Shown here in pieces: positions 1 to 6,377 of a stretch of DNA of 9,391 nucleotides; the stretch's first letter is position 1; the number at the start of each line of letters is the position of its first letter. The DNA is from Woeseiaceae bacterium (lineage in GTDB: Bacteria; Pseudomonadota; Gammaproteobacteria; Steroidobacterales; Woeseiaceae): positions 1 through 9,391 of the forward strand of contig JALHUQ010000280.1 of the NCBI GenBank assembly GCA_022866645.1, given 5' to 3'. The notes under the pieces were generated by a model. The model was not told where the DNA came from and did no database searches. It saw only the letters and a program-made list of their open reading frames with translations. The position numbers were made by a program, and so were the translations under genes.

Positions 1-2
1 AC

Positions 3-1037
3 TCAGCTACGGTCGTTGAAGAAAATATTCGAGCTGAGAAAATTGCCGACAACACCAAGACGATGCTGGTCGACAACGAAGATCTCGAAAAACTGCTGAA
101 GCAAGCCAAGGAGGCCAGTGCCGTTGCGCAGGCCGACTCGGATGGCGATATCGTACCCGCCGTCGCGCGACCTGTAGCCCCGACAGCAGCTGCGGTTCTC
201 GACATAGCAAATTTGAATCCCGGCGACATTGTCGATGGTCGATACAAATACATTGAGAAGATCGGTAAGGGTGCTTTCGGCACCGTATTGCTTATGCATG
301 ATGAAGTTGTCGACGAGCAGCTGATCCTGAAGTTCCTGAATCAGAATGTTTCCGCCGACGAGGAGATGATGAAGCGTTTCGTTCACGAACTGCGGTATTC
401 GCGAAAGATCACGCACCGAAATGTCATCCGAATTTACGACTTTCTGTACCTGCAGGGCGCCTACGCCATTTCGATGGAATACTTCCCATCGCATACCTTG
501 TCCGGCGAAATTCCCGACAGCAAGCCTATGGATCTCGCCAAAGCGCTGCGTTTTTCCAAGGATATGGCTACCGGAATGACCGTTGCCCACCAGGCCGGTG
601 TTATCCACCGCGACCTCAAGCCGGCCAATATCCTCGTCAATAACGAAGGCTTGTTGAAGATCGTGGATTTCGGCGTCGCCGCAGCCGCAAGCAGCGGCGA
701 TACGCAGTTGACGAAAACCGGGTATGTCATCGGGTCGCCGAAATACATGGCGCCGGAGCAGATACTTGGCAAGAAAGTCGACCAGACCGCCGACATCTAC
801 AGCATCGGCGTCATCATGTACGAAATGGTTACCGGCGTGCCGCCCTACAGTCGCGGCGATCATATGTCCGTCATGTACCAGCACGTGCAAGGCAAAGCCA
901 AGCACTGTCAGGAGATCAACCCACAGTTGACCGATGACTTCGCGAACCTGATCATCAAGTCCATGTCCGTTGATAAAACAAAGCGCTACCAGTCTATGGA
1001 TGAACTGACTGAAGCGCTGAACTCATTGAATCTCTGA
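3..1037 (+). CDS. Hanks-type serine/threonine protein kinase, 5'-partial (C-terminal part)
   Basis: The protein transfers phosphate from ATP to Ser/Thr of partner proteins. The reading frame is open to the left edge with no stop, so the real start is upstream. An ATG at 63 is internal or an unlikely start, and I number residues from it. A catalytic domain spans about 60-320 and carries the full set of kinase motifs: glycine-rich loop GKGAFG (68-73), ATP lysine K90, helix-C glutamate E109, HRDLKPAN (182-189), DFG (202-204), APE (230-232), D244 in the DIYSIG segment, and R308. All key catalytic residues are present, so it should be active. The preceding part (the 20 codons before M1, then about 55 residues) is charged, then Ala/Pro/Val-rich, and looks like a helical segment plus linker. 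No membrane helix is visible, and the protein ends right after the kinase domain, so it is probably cytoplasmic. Any sensory domain lies off-window. A PilT paralogue follows 7 bases after the stop, suggesting a role in type IV pilus control (inference). Confidence 0.93.
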   Translation, partial: SATVVEENIRAEKIADNTKTMLVDNEDLEKLLKQAKEASAVAQADSDGDIVPAVARPVAPTAAAVLDIANLNPGDIVDGRYKYIEKIGKGAFGTVLLMHDEVVDEQLILKFLNQNVSADEEMMKRFVHELRYSRKITHRNVIRIYDFLYLQGAYAISMEYFPSHTLSGEIPDSKPMDLAKALRFSKDMATGMTVAHQAGVIHRDLKPANILVNNEGLLKIVDFGVAAAASSGDTQLTKTGYVIGSPKYMAPEQILGKKVDQTADIYSIGVIMYEMVTGVPPYSRGDHMSVMYQHVQGKAKHCQEINPQLTDDFANLIIKSMSVDKTKRYQSMDELTEALNSLNL

Positions 1038-1044
1038 GACGCGC

Positions 1045-2148
1045 ATGGCACGCATAGACGCATTTTTGAAATTGGGACTGGCGCAAGGATGCTCCGACAT
1101 CCATCTGGCTGTCGGCGTGCCGCCCATGTTGCGTATGAACGGCGATCTCATGCCCATCAAATTTCGCGAGTTGTCGGACTCTGAACTCGAGTCCTACATA
1201 CTTGAGATTCTGACAGTCAAACAGAAGGAATTACTGAGCCAGGGGCATGATCTCGACTTCTCTTATGTTGCCGATGAAGGCGGCCGATTTCGTGTCAACG
1301 TATTTCGAAAGGCGACCGGGTACGGCGCGGTATTCCGATACATTCCCGGCAATGTGCCAACGCTGGATCAACTGAAAGTTCCAGCGATTCTGAAAAAATT
1401 CTGTGACTACCACCAGGGGATGGTGTTGGTTACCGGATCAACCGGAACCGGTAAGTCGACAACGCTGGCGGCGATGATCGATCATCTGAACGCGACACGA
1501 CGACTAAATATCATCAGTCTGGAAGACCCGATTGAGTTCGTACATCCGAGCAAGCAAAGTCAGGTCATTCAACGCGAAGTCGGAACCCATGTCACCAGTT
1601 TTGCGGACGGCGTCCGGTCAGCCATGCGCGAAGATCCCGACGTCATTCTAGTCGGCGAGTTGCGAGATGCAGAGACCATTTCGATGGCAATGACCGCTGC
1701 TGAAACCGGGCACCTCGTCCTTGGCACTCTGCATACGACCGGTGCAGTAAAGACAATTGATCGAATTATCGACGCACTCCCGGGCGAATTGCGTGAACAA
1801 ACCAAGGGCTTTTTGGCGATGAGCTTGAAAGCGGTAGTCACACAGGTGCTGGTGAAAACACCCGATGGTCGTGGTCGCAAAGCTATCTGTGAAATCCTGG
1901 TCAACACTCGGGCGATAGCGAAACTTATTTCGACGGATCAAACGCACCAGATTTCATCGCAATTACAGACAGGCAGGGATCTTGGCATGCAGATGATGGA
2001 CCAGTCTTTGCTGGACGCGATAAATGCCAAGGAAATTGACCCCGACGACGCCATTCGCTTTGCGAATGAGAAGAAAAACTTCCAGCGCTTTGTAACCAAC
2101 ACCGACATTATCCCGATCATCGATATCGGCGACCAGTCGAAGCTGTAA
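1045..2148 (+). CDS. pilT: PilT-family type IV pilus retraction ATPase (PilT-A)
   Basis: This is a cytoplasmic hexameric AAA-like secretion ATPase that powers pilin disassembly and pilus retraction at the inner-membrane base. It has 367 residues, somewhat longer than typical PilT (about 345) and nearer PilU (about 380). The N-terminal PAS-like domain (about 1-100) includes the SDIHLAVG segment and RFRVNVFR (81-88). The C-terminal RecA-like domain has Walker A GSTGTGKS (131-138), Asp box with E160/D161, Walker B with DVILVGE (catalytic E205) and His box with H223 and H230. The C-terminal motif corresponding to PilT AIRNLIRE is diverged here (AIAKLIST, 290-297), and residues after about 350 form a short extra hydrophobic/acidic tail. 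The KTPDGRGRKA segment (271-280) resembles PilU, but Walker B and His box read like PilT, so I call it a PilT paralogue, not PilU. The ATG lies 7 bases after the kinase stop with only a weak Shine-Dalgarno, which suggests translational coupling. The family is certain. The exact paralogue type is not. Confidence 0.93.
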   Translation: MARIDAFLKLGLAQGCSDIHLAVGVPPMLRMNGDLMPIKFRELSDSELESYILEILTVKQKELLSQGHDLDFSYVADEGGRFRVNVFRKATGYGAVFRYIPGNVPTLDQLKVPAILKKFCDYHQGMVLVTGSTGTGKSTTLAAMIDHLNATRRLNIISLEDPIEFVHPSKQSQVIQREVGTHVTSFADGVRSAMREDPDVILVGELRDAETISMAMTAAETGHLVLGTLHTTGAVKTIDRIIDALPGELREQTKGFLAMSLKAVVTQVLVKTPDGRGRKAICEILVNTRAIAKLISTDQTHQISSQLQTGRDLGMQMMDQSLLDAINAKEIDPDDAIRFANEKKNFQRFVTNTDIIPIIDIGDQSKL

Positions 2149-2152
2149 GCCC

Positions 2153-3214
2153 ATGAAGAAAATTGACCGATATTTGCAGACAGCGCTTGAGCTAAAGGCG
2201 TCAGATTTGCATTTCGTCTCGGGGGATCCGGTACGCGCTCGCGTGCACGGCGGCCTGACCGCCATCATGGACGAAAGGCTGACGATAGAAGTTGTGCAGG
2301 AAGCCATGACCGAGATCATGGATGGAACGACGCAAAGGACCTTCGCGAATAACGACGCCGCTGACTTCGCCTACGAAATCGCAGATGTATCCCGCTTCCG
2401 CGTGAACGTATTCAGGCACTTGAACGGCATCGGTGCGATCTTCCGCGCCATACCGTCAAAAGCCATGTCGCTCGACGATCTCAATATGCCCGCCGTTATA
2501 CGGACCTTGTGTCGCCATACGCAGGGCATGATTCTCGTCACCGGCAAAACGGGCTCTGGCAAGTCGACAACTCTGGCGGCCATGGTCGATGAAATAAATC
2601 GCACGATGAAGGGACACATCGTCACGATTGAGGACCCGATCGAATTTGTGCACACCGCGAAAGGTTGCCTTATTAGCCAGCGCGAAATAGGTGTACATAC
2701 TGCGAATTTTGCTGACGCGCTGAAGTCCGCGTTGCGCGAAGATCCCGACGTTATTCTGGTTGGCGAAATGCGCGACCTTGAAACGATCAGTATTGCCGTG
2801 ACCGCCGCCGAGATGGGTATTCTCGTTATGGGCACACTGCACACGAATGGTGCGGCACAGACAGTAGATCGAATTATCAACTCGTTCCCGGCAGACAAAC
2901 AAAGCCACATTCGAACGATGATATCGACGTCATTACGTGGCGTTGTATCGCAGCAATTGTTGCCGACCTGTAATCGACCGGGTCGGGCCGCCGCCCTCGA
3001 GATCATGATCAATACGTCGGCCGTCGCGAACCTGATTCGGCAGGGCAAACTCGACCAACTTGAAACAGCAATTCAAAGTGGCAGCCGTGTTGGCATGAAA
3101 ACCATGGATAGCGCCTTGATGGATCTCGTCAATAAGGGCCTTGTATCTGCCCAGGAAGCCTACCAACAGGCGAATAACAAACATATGTTCGAGAAACTCA
3201 AAGACTCCGAATAA
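2153..3214 (+). CDS. PilT-family type IV pilus retraction ATPase, second paralogue (PilT-B)
   Basis: This is a second PilT-type ATPase of 353 residues, starting 4 bases after PilT-A. The N-terminal domain has ASDLHFVSG (16-24) and RFRVNVFR (81-88). The catalytic domain has Walker A GKTGSGKS (131-138), Asp box E160/D161, and Walker B DVILVGEMRD with E205. In the His box the first histidine is replaced by isoleucine (EMGILVMGTLH, I223) while H230 is kept. The C-terminal motif AVANLIRQGK (290-299) is closer to the canonical PilT retraction motif than that of PilT-A. The two proteins align without gaps through most of their length, so they arose by duplication. They may form separate rings or cooperate as PilT and PilU do (inference). 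PilU-specific features, such as the RQAPD version of the Walker B region, are absent from both. The gene ends the pilus-related unit, and the next gene has its own likely promoter. Confidence 0.92.
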   Translation: MKKIDRYLQTALELKASDLHFVSGDPVRARVHGGLTAIMDERLTIEVVQEAMTEIMDGTTQRTFANNDAADFAYEIADVSRFRVNVFRHLNGIGAIFRAIPSKAMSLDDLNMPAVIRTLCRHTQGMILVTGKTGSGKSTTLAAMVDEINRTMKGHIVTIEDPIEFVHTAKGCLISQREIGVHTANFADALKSALREDPDVILVGEMRDLETISIAVTAAEMGILVMGTLHTNGAAQTVDRIINSFPADKQSHIRTMISTSLRGVVSQQLLPTCNRPGRAAALEIMINTSAVANLIRQGKLDQLETAIQSGSRVGMKTMDSALMDLVNKGLVSAQEAYQQANNKHMFEKLKDSE

Positions 3215-3227
3215 TTTTCGCCGGCCA

Positions 3228-3236
3228 TGGCATAAT
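3228..3236 (+). promoter_or_regulatory. Probable extended -10 promoter for metG
   Basis: In the 66-base gap before metG, TGG is followed by CATAAT (3231-3236). This is a TG extended -10 element with five of six matches to the sigma-70 consensus. No good -35 hexamer is visible 16-18 bases upstream, which is common for extended -10 promoters. Transcription would begin near 3243, giving a leader of about 35-40 bases. This would separate metG expression from the kinase/PilT unit. No terminator hairpin with a T-run is visible in the same gap. The GCCATGGC palindrome (3224-3231) overlapping the -10 may be chance. Confidence 0.45.
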
Positions 3237-3280
3237 CGCGCCCATCAAACCTTAGCCTCACGCGCGCCCTGCCTCCAGAA

Positions 3281-5287
3281 ATGTCATACAAACAAAGAAC
3301 TATTCTCGTTTCGAGTGCCCTGCCCTATGTCAATGGGCCCATGCATATGGGGCATCTGGTCGAGTATTTGCAATCGGATATCTGGGTACGTTTTCAAAAA
3401 CTTCGTGGCCATAAATGTACCTACGTGTGCGCATCTGATTCGCATGGCACGCCGATCATGCTCAAAGCTCGCGAACTTGGCGTCACGCCGGAACAATTGA
3501 CCGAAGAGATATCGGCACAATTCATTCGCGACTTTTCCGATTTCAACGTCGAATTCGACAACTATCACACGACGCATTCCATTGAAAATGAAGAGCTGGT
3601 CGTCGAAATCTACAAACGACTCCGCGCGACCGGTGACATATACACGAAGACGATTGAGCAGTCTTTTGATGAGAAGGAAGGCATGTTTCTTCCTGATCGA
3701 TTTGTTCGCGGTACTTGTCCCCGTTGCAAGAGTGAGGATCAGCCTGGCGATGCATGCGAGATTTGCGGTACCACAAACACGCCGGAAACCCTCATCAACC
3801 CGGTATCGGTTCTATCGGGCACGACTCCCGTTAGACGCGAATCCGAGCACTACTTCTTTAAGCTCAGCGAGTATGAAAAGCGGCTCCGCCAGTGGATGAA
3901 CGATGCCACGCTGGACAAGCACGTCATCGCTAAACTCGACGAATGGTTTGATGCGGGCTTGCAGGACTGGGATATATCACGTGATGCACCGTATTTCGGT
4001 TTCCGAATTCCGGATACCGACGACAAGTACTTTTACGTCTGGCTCGACGCACCGGTCGGATATCTGGCGAGCTTCAAGAATCTTTGCGACCGTAGGGACG
4101 ATCTCAATTTCGACGATTACTGGAAGCCCGGCAGCGACGCCGAGGTTTACCATTTCATCGGCAAAGACATCATGTACTTCCATACCTTATTTTGGCCCGC
4201 CGTATTGCGGGGCGCGGGATTCCGAACGCCGACCAGTGTCTACGCGCATGGCTTCCTGACCGTAAACGGGCAAAAAATGTCGAAGTCGCGCGGCACGTTC
4301 ATCAAAGCGCGCAGCTATCTCGACAACCTCAATCCGGAGTTTCTGCGTTATTACTACGCAGCAAAACTCGGTCGCACCATTGAAGATATCGACCTCAATC
4401 TCGACGATTTCGTCGCTCGCGTGAATGCGGATCTGGTCGGCAAGCTCATCAATATCGCCAGTCGTTGCGCCGGATTCATCAGCAAACAATTTGACGGTCA
4501 ACTTGCCGCATCTTTGCCCGACCCGGCGCTGTTCGCCGAATTTGCCGACGCCTCAGACATCATTGCAGATCACTATGAACGTCGGGAGTACTCGAAAGCG
4601 ATGCGACTGATCATGTCGCTCGCTGACAAAGCCAATCGTTACATTGATGAGCTGAAGCCGTGGATCATGAGCAAAGACGAGAATACCGTCGCTGACGTGC
4701 AACTGGTTTGCACGCAGGGTGTCAATATGTTCCGCAGCCTGATGATTTACCTGTCGCCGGTTCTTCCCGTCGTCGCCGACGGTGCGCGAGCTTTTCTCAA
4801 CGAAGGCGGATGGCGATGGCAGGACGCGTCGACGCCGTTGCTGAGTACGACATTGTCCCAATTCAAACCACTCTTGACACGCGTTGAACCGGAACAGGTG
4901 CAGCGCCTAATCGAGCAATCTCAGGAGAGTAGCCCCGTGACCGCAACGAAATCTGACGACGATACGATCAGCATCGACGACTTTATGAAAGTCGACCTCA
5001 GAATCGCACGAATCGAAAAGGCGGAAACCGTCGACGGCGCTGACAAATTGCTGTCCCTTACGCTGGATGTCGGCGACTCTCAGCGCACCGTTTTTGCCGG
5101 CATAAAAGCTGCCTACGATCCGGCGAGCCTGGTCGGTCGTCACGTTATTGTTGTGGCGAACCTCGCGCCACGCAAAATGAAGTTCGGCGTATCGGAGGGC
5201 ATGGTCCTCGCCGCGGGACCGGGAGGTTCGGAGATTTTCCTGTTATCCCCGGATGATGGCGCAAAACCGGGCATGCGCGTCAAGTAA
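3281..5287 (+). CDS. metG: Methionyl-tRNA synthetase
   Basis: This cytoplasmic class I aminoacyl-tRNA synthetase charges initiator and elongator tRNA-Met with methionine. It is 668 residues, close to E. coli MetRS (677). The Rossmann catalytic domain starts at about residue 7 (ILVSSALPYVNGP) with the HIGH-type signature HMGH (22-25). The connective-peptide zinc knuckle has cysteines C146, C149, C159 and C162. The KMSKS loop is at 332-336, followed by the anticodon-binding helical domain (about 390-545). A linker leads to the C-terminal tRNA-binding/dimerisation domain (about 563-668), which includes DLRIARI, ANLAPRKMKFGVSEGM and a terminal GMRVK. The start fits family alignments, as the catalytic core begins within a few residues. 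The Shine-Dalgarno before the ATG is weak. It probably has its own promoter at 3228-3236, and the stop is 16 bases before rsxA. All functional motifs are intact, so this is the housekeeping copy. Confidence 0.98.
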   Translation: MSYKQRTILVSSALPYVNGPMHMGHLVEYLQSDIWVRFQKLRGHKCTYVCASDSHGTPIMLKARELGVTPEQLTEEISAQFIRDFSDFNVEFDNYHTTHSIENEELVVEIYKRLRATGDIYTKTIEQSFDEKEGMFLPDRFVRGTCPRCKSEDQPGDACEICGTTNTPETLINPVSVLSGTTPVRRESEHYFFKLSEYEKRLRQWMNDATLDKHVIAKLDEWFDAGLQDWDISRDAPYFGFRIPDTDDKYFYVWLDAPVGYLASFKNLCDRRDDLNFDDYWKPGSDAEVYHFIGKDIMYFHTLFWPAVLRGAGFRTPTSVYAHGFLTVNGQKMSKSRGTFIKARSYLDNLNPEFLRYYYAAKLGRTIEDIDLNLDDFVARVNADLVGKLINIASRCAGFISKQFDGQLAASLPDPALFAEFADASDIIADHYERREYSKAMRLIMSLADKANRYIDELKPWIMSKDENTVADVQLVCTQGVNMFRSLMIYLSPVLPVVADGARAFLNEGGWRWQDASTPLLSTTLSQFKPLLTRVEPEQVQRLIEQSQESSPVTATKSDDDTISIDDFMKVDLRIARIEKAETVDGADKLLSLTLDVGDSQRTVFAGIKAAYDPASLVGRHVIVVANLAPRKMKFGVSEGMVLAAGPGGSEIFLLSPDDGAKPGMRVK

Positions 5288-5291
5288 TCCT

Positions 5292-5297
5292 TACAAT
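5292..5297 (+). promoter_or_regulatory. Possible -10 element immediately before rsxA
   Basis: The hexamer TACAAT (5/6 match to TATAAT) ends 6 bases before the rsxA ATG, inside the 16-base metG-rsxA gap. If used, transcription would start at about the A of the ATG and give a leaderless or nearly leaderless rsxA mRNA. No clear -35 is visible upstream within metG, and a chance match in AT-richer spacer sequence is plausible. Read-through from metG is the alternative. Confidence 0.25.
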
Positions 5298-5303
5298 AGC
5301 GGA

Positions 5304-5885
5304 ATGACCGAACTCATCGTCATTCTTATTAGTACCGTACTGGTCAACAATTTCGTGCTGGTCCGGTTCCTCGGGCTTTGCCCGTTCCTCGGCGTCTCCC
5401 GCAATCTCGAAGCCGCGGCGGGAATGTCCCTGGCGACCGGATTCGTACTGACGCTCTCGTCGGCGAGCGCTTATCTGCTGCACGAATACCTGCTGGTGCC
5501 GCTGGAACTCGAATATTTAAGGACGATCAGCTTCATACTCGTGATCGCCGCCAGCGTGCAGTTTACGGAAATCATGGTTCGTCGCATGAGTCCGATGCTC
5601 GATCAGGTGCTGGGCATCTACATTCCGCTCATCGCGACAAATTGTGCGGTACTGGGTGTCGCGCTTCTGAATGTGCAGGACTCCAAGGGCTTCGTGCAGT
5701 CCGTTTTCTTTGGCTTTGGCGCGTCCCTGGGCTTTGCTTTAGTCCTGGTCATGTTTGCGGCGGTGCGGGAGCGCATTGTAGCGGCCGATATTCCGGCGCC
5801 GTTTCGCGGCACCGCCATCGCCCTGATTACCGCGGGCATTATGTCGCTCGCGTTCATGGGATTCTCAGGTATGGCCCGGCCTTGA
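5304..5885 (+). CDS. rsxA: Rnf/Rsx complex membrane subunit RsxA (RnfA)
   Basis: This integral inner-membrane subunit of the Rnf/Rsx electron-transfer complex is homologous to NqrE and pairs with RsxE. The ATG at 5304 gives 193 residues, exactly the length of E. coli RsxA. An in-frame ATG at 5253 lies inside metG and would add a hydrophilic 17-residue leader absent from the family, so I reject it. About six membrane helices are visible, beginning with the conserved VLVNNFVLVRFLGLCPFLG segment. C26 and C114 (in the TNCAVLG motif) are the conserved pair expected to bind the intramembrane [2Fe-2S] cluster at the RnfA/RnfE interface. The conserved C-terminal segment PAPFRGTAIALITAGIMSLA is present. 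The gene follows metG by 16 bases without a strong Shine-Dalgarno, and its TGA directly abuts the GTG of rsxB. Confidence 0.97.
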   Translation: MTELIVILISTVLVNNFVLVRFLGLCPFLGVSRNLEAAAGMSLATGFVLTLSSASAYLLHEYLLVPLELEYLRTISFILVIAASVQFTEIMVRRMSPMLDQVLGIYIPLIATNCAVLGVALLNVQDSKGFVQSVFFGFGASLGFALVLVMFAAVRERIVAADIPAPFRGTAIALITAGIMSLAFMGFSGMARP

Positions 5886-6377
5886 GTGCAAGCTATGTGG
5901 ACCGCTGTAATTACACTCACCACTATCGCCCTGCTCGCCGGTATCGGCCTCAGTTTTGCGTCTCGTCGATTGCCATCAAGCGACGTGGCTCTTATAGAGC
6001 AAGTGAATGATCTTCTTCCTCAAACACAATGTGCGCAGTGCGGCTACCCGGGCTGTCGGCCTTTTGCAGCCGCGCTGGTCGAAGGGGTTGCCGCCATTAA
6101 TCTTTGCCCTCCGGGGGGCGAAGAAACCGTTCGGCGACTCGCTGATCTCCTGGGCCGCGACGTCATCCCGCTGGCGGCATCGGTCGTGCCATCCGTCGCC
6201 GTCATCGACGAATCGCTTTGCATTGGCTGCACTCATTGCAGAAACGCCTGCCCTGTTGACGCCATTGTCGGTGCCCATCAACTGATGCACAGCGTTATTG
6301 AAAGCGAATGTACCGGTTGTGAACTTTGTGTGGCACCTTGCCCGGTAGACTGCATCAGTATGAGACCACTCGCGTGA
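5886..6377 (+). CDS. rsxB: Rnf/Rsx complex iron-sulfur subunit RsxB (RnfB)
   Basis: RsxB is the electron-entry subunit, anchored by one N-terminal helix (about 4-23) with Fe-S domains in the cytoplasm. A four-cysteine Fe-S domain has C49, C52, C57 and C74. Two ferredoxin-type [4Fe-4S] motifs follow: C112/C115/C118/C122 and C142/C145/C148/C152. I chose the GTG at 5886, directly after the rsxA stop, because the resulting MQAMWTAV aligns with the MNAIWIAV start of E. coli RsxB. An ATG at 5895 (three codons later) is the alternative. The protein has 163 residues against about 192 in E. coli and stops soon after the second ferredoxin motif, so it lacks the short C-terminal tail. All cluster ligands are present, so it should be functional. 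It overlaps rsxC by four bases. Confidence 0.95.
   Translation: MQAMWTAVITLTTIALLAGIGLSFASRRLPSSDVALIEQVNDLLPQTQCAQCGYPGCRPFAAALVEGVAAINLCPPGGEETVRRLADLLGRDVIPLAASVVPSVAVIDESLCIGCTHCRNACPVDAIVGAHQLMHSVIESECTGCELCVAPCPVDCISMRPLA

Noticed and set aside
3..905. 300-codon minus-strand open frame
   Set aside because: It lies wholly antisense to the kinase, whose motifs are unmistakable. Its product shows no recognisable domain and it is explained by codon bias in the opposite frame.
1045..2148. PilT-A as PilU
   Set aside because: Its length and a C-terminal segment hint at PilU, but Walker B (REDPDVILVGE) and the His box are PilT-like, so a PilT paralogue is the safer call.
2371..3048. 225-codon minus-strand open frame
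   Set aside because: It is antisense to the PilT-B catalytic domain. A similar shadow frame occurs over the same motifs in PilT-A, which indicates a by-product of the conserved coding sequence.
3215..3280. Terminator or small RNA in the PilT-B/metG gap
   Set aside because: There are short palindromes (GCCGGC, GCCATGGC) but no stable hairpin followed by a T-run, and the gap is too short for a separate RNA gene.
5253..5303. Upstream in-frame start for rsxA
   Set aside because: It would add 17 hydrophilic residues encoded within metG. ATG 5304 gives exactly the family length and the conserved N-terminus.
5378..6010. 210-codon plus-strand frame across rsxA and rsxB
   Set aside because: It is out of frame with rsxA, rich in Arg/Gly/His, lacks hydrophobic segments or motifs, and overlaps two well-supported genes.
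6326..6373. Upstream ATG start for rsxC
   Set aside because: The extra 16 residues are an out-of-frame reading of the rsxB ferredoxin region. GTG 6374 gives the usual start/stop overlap.
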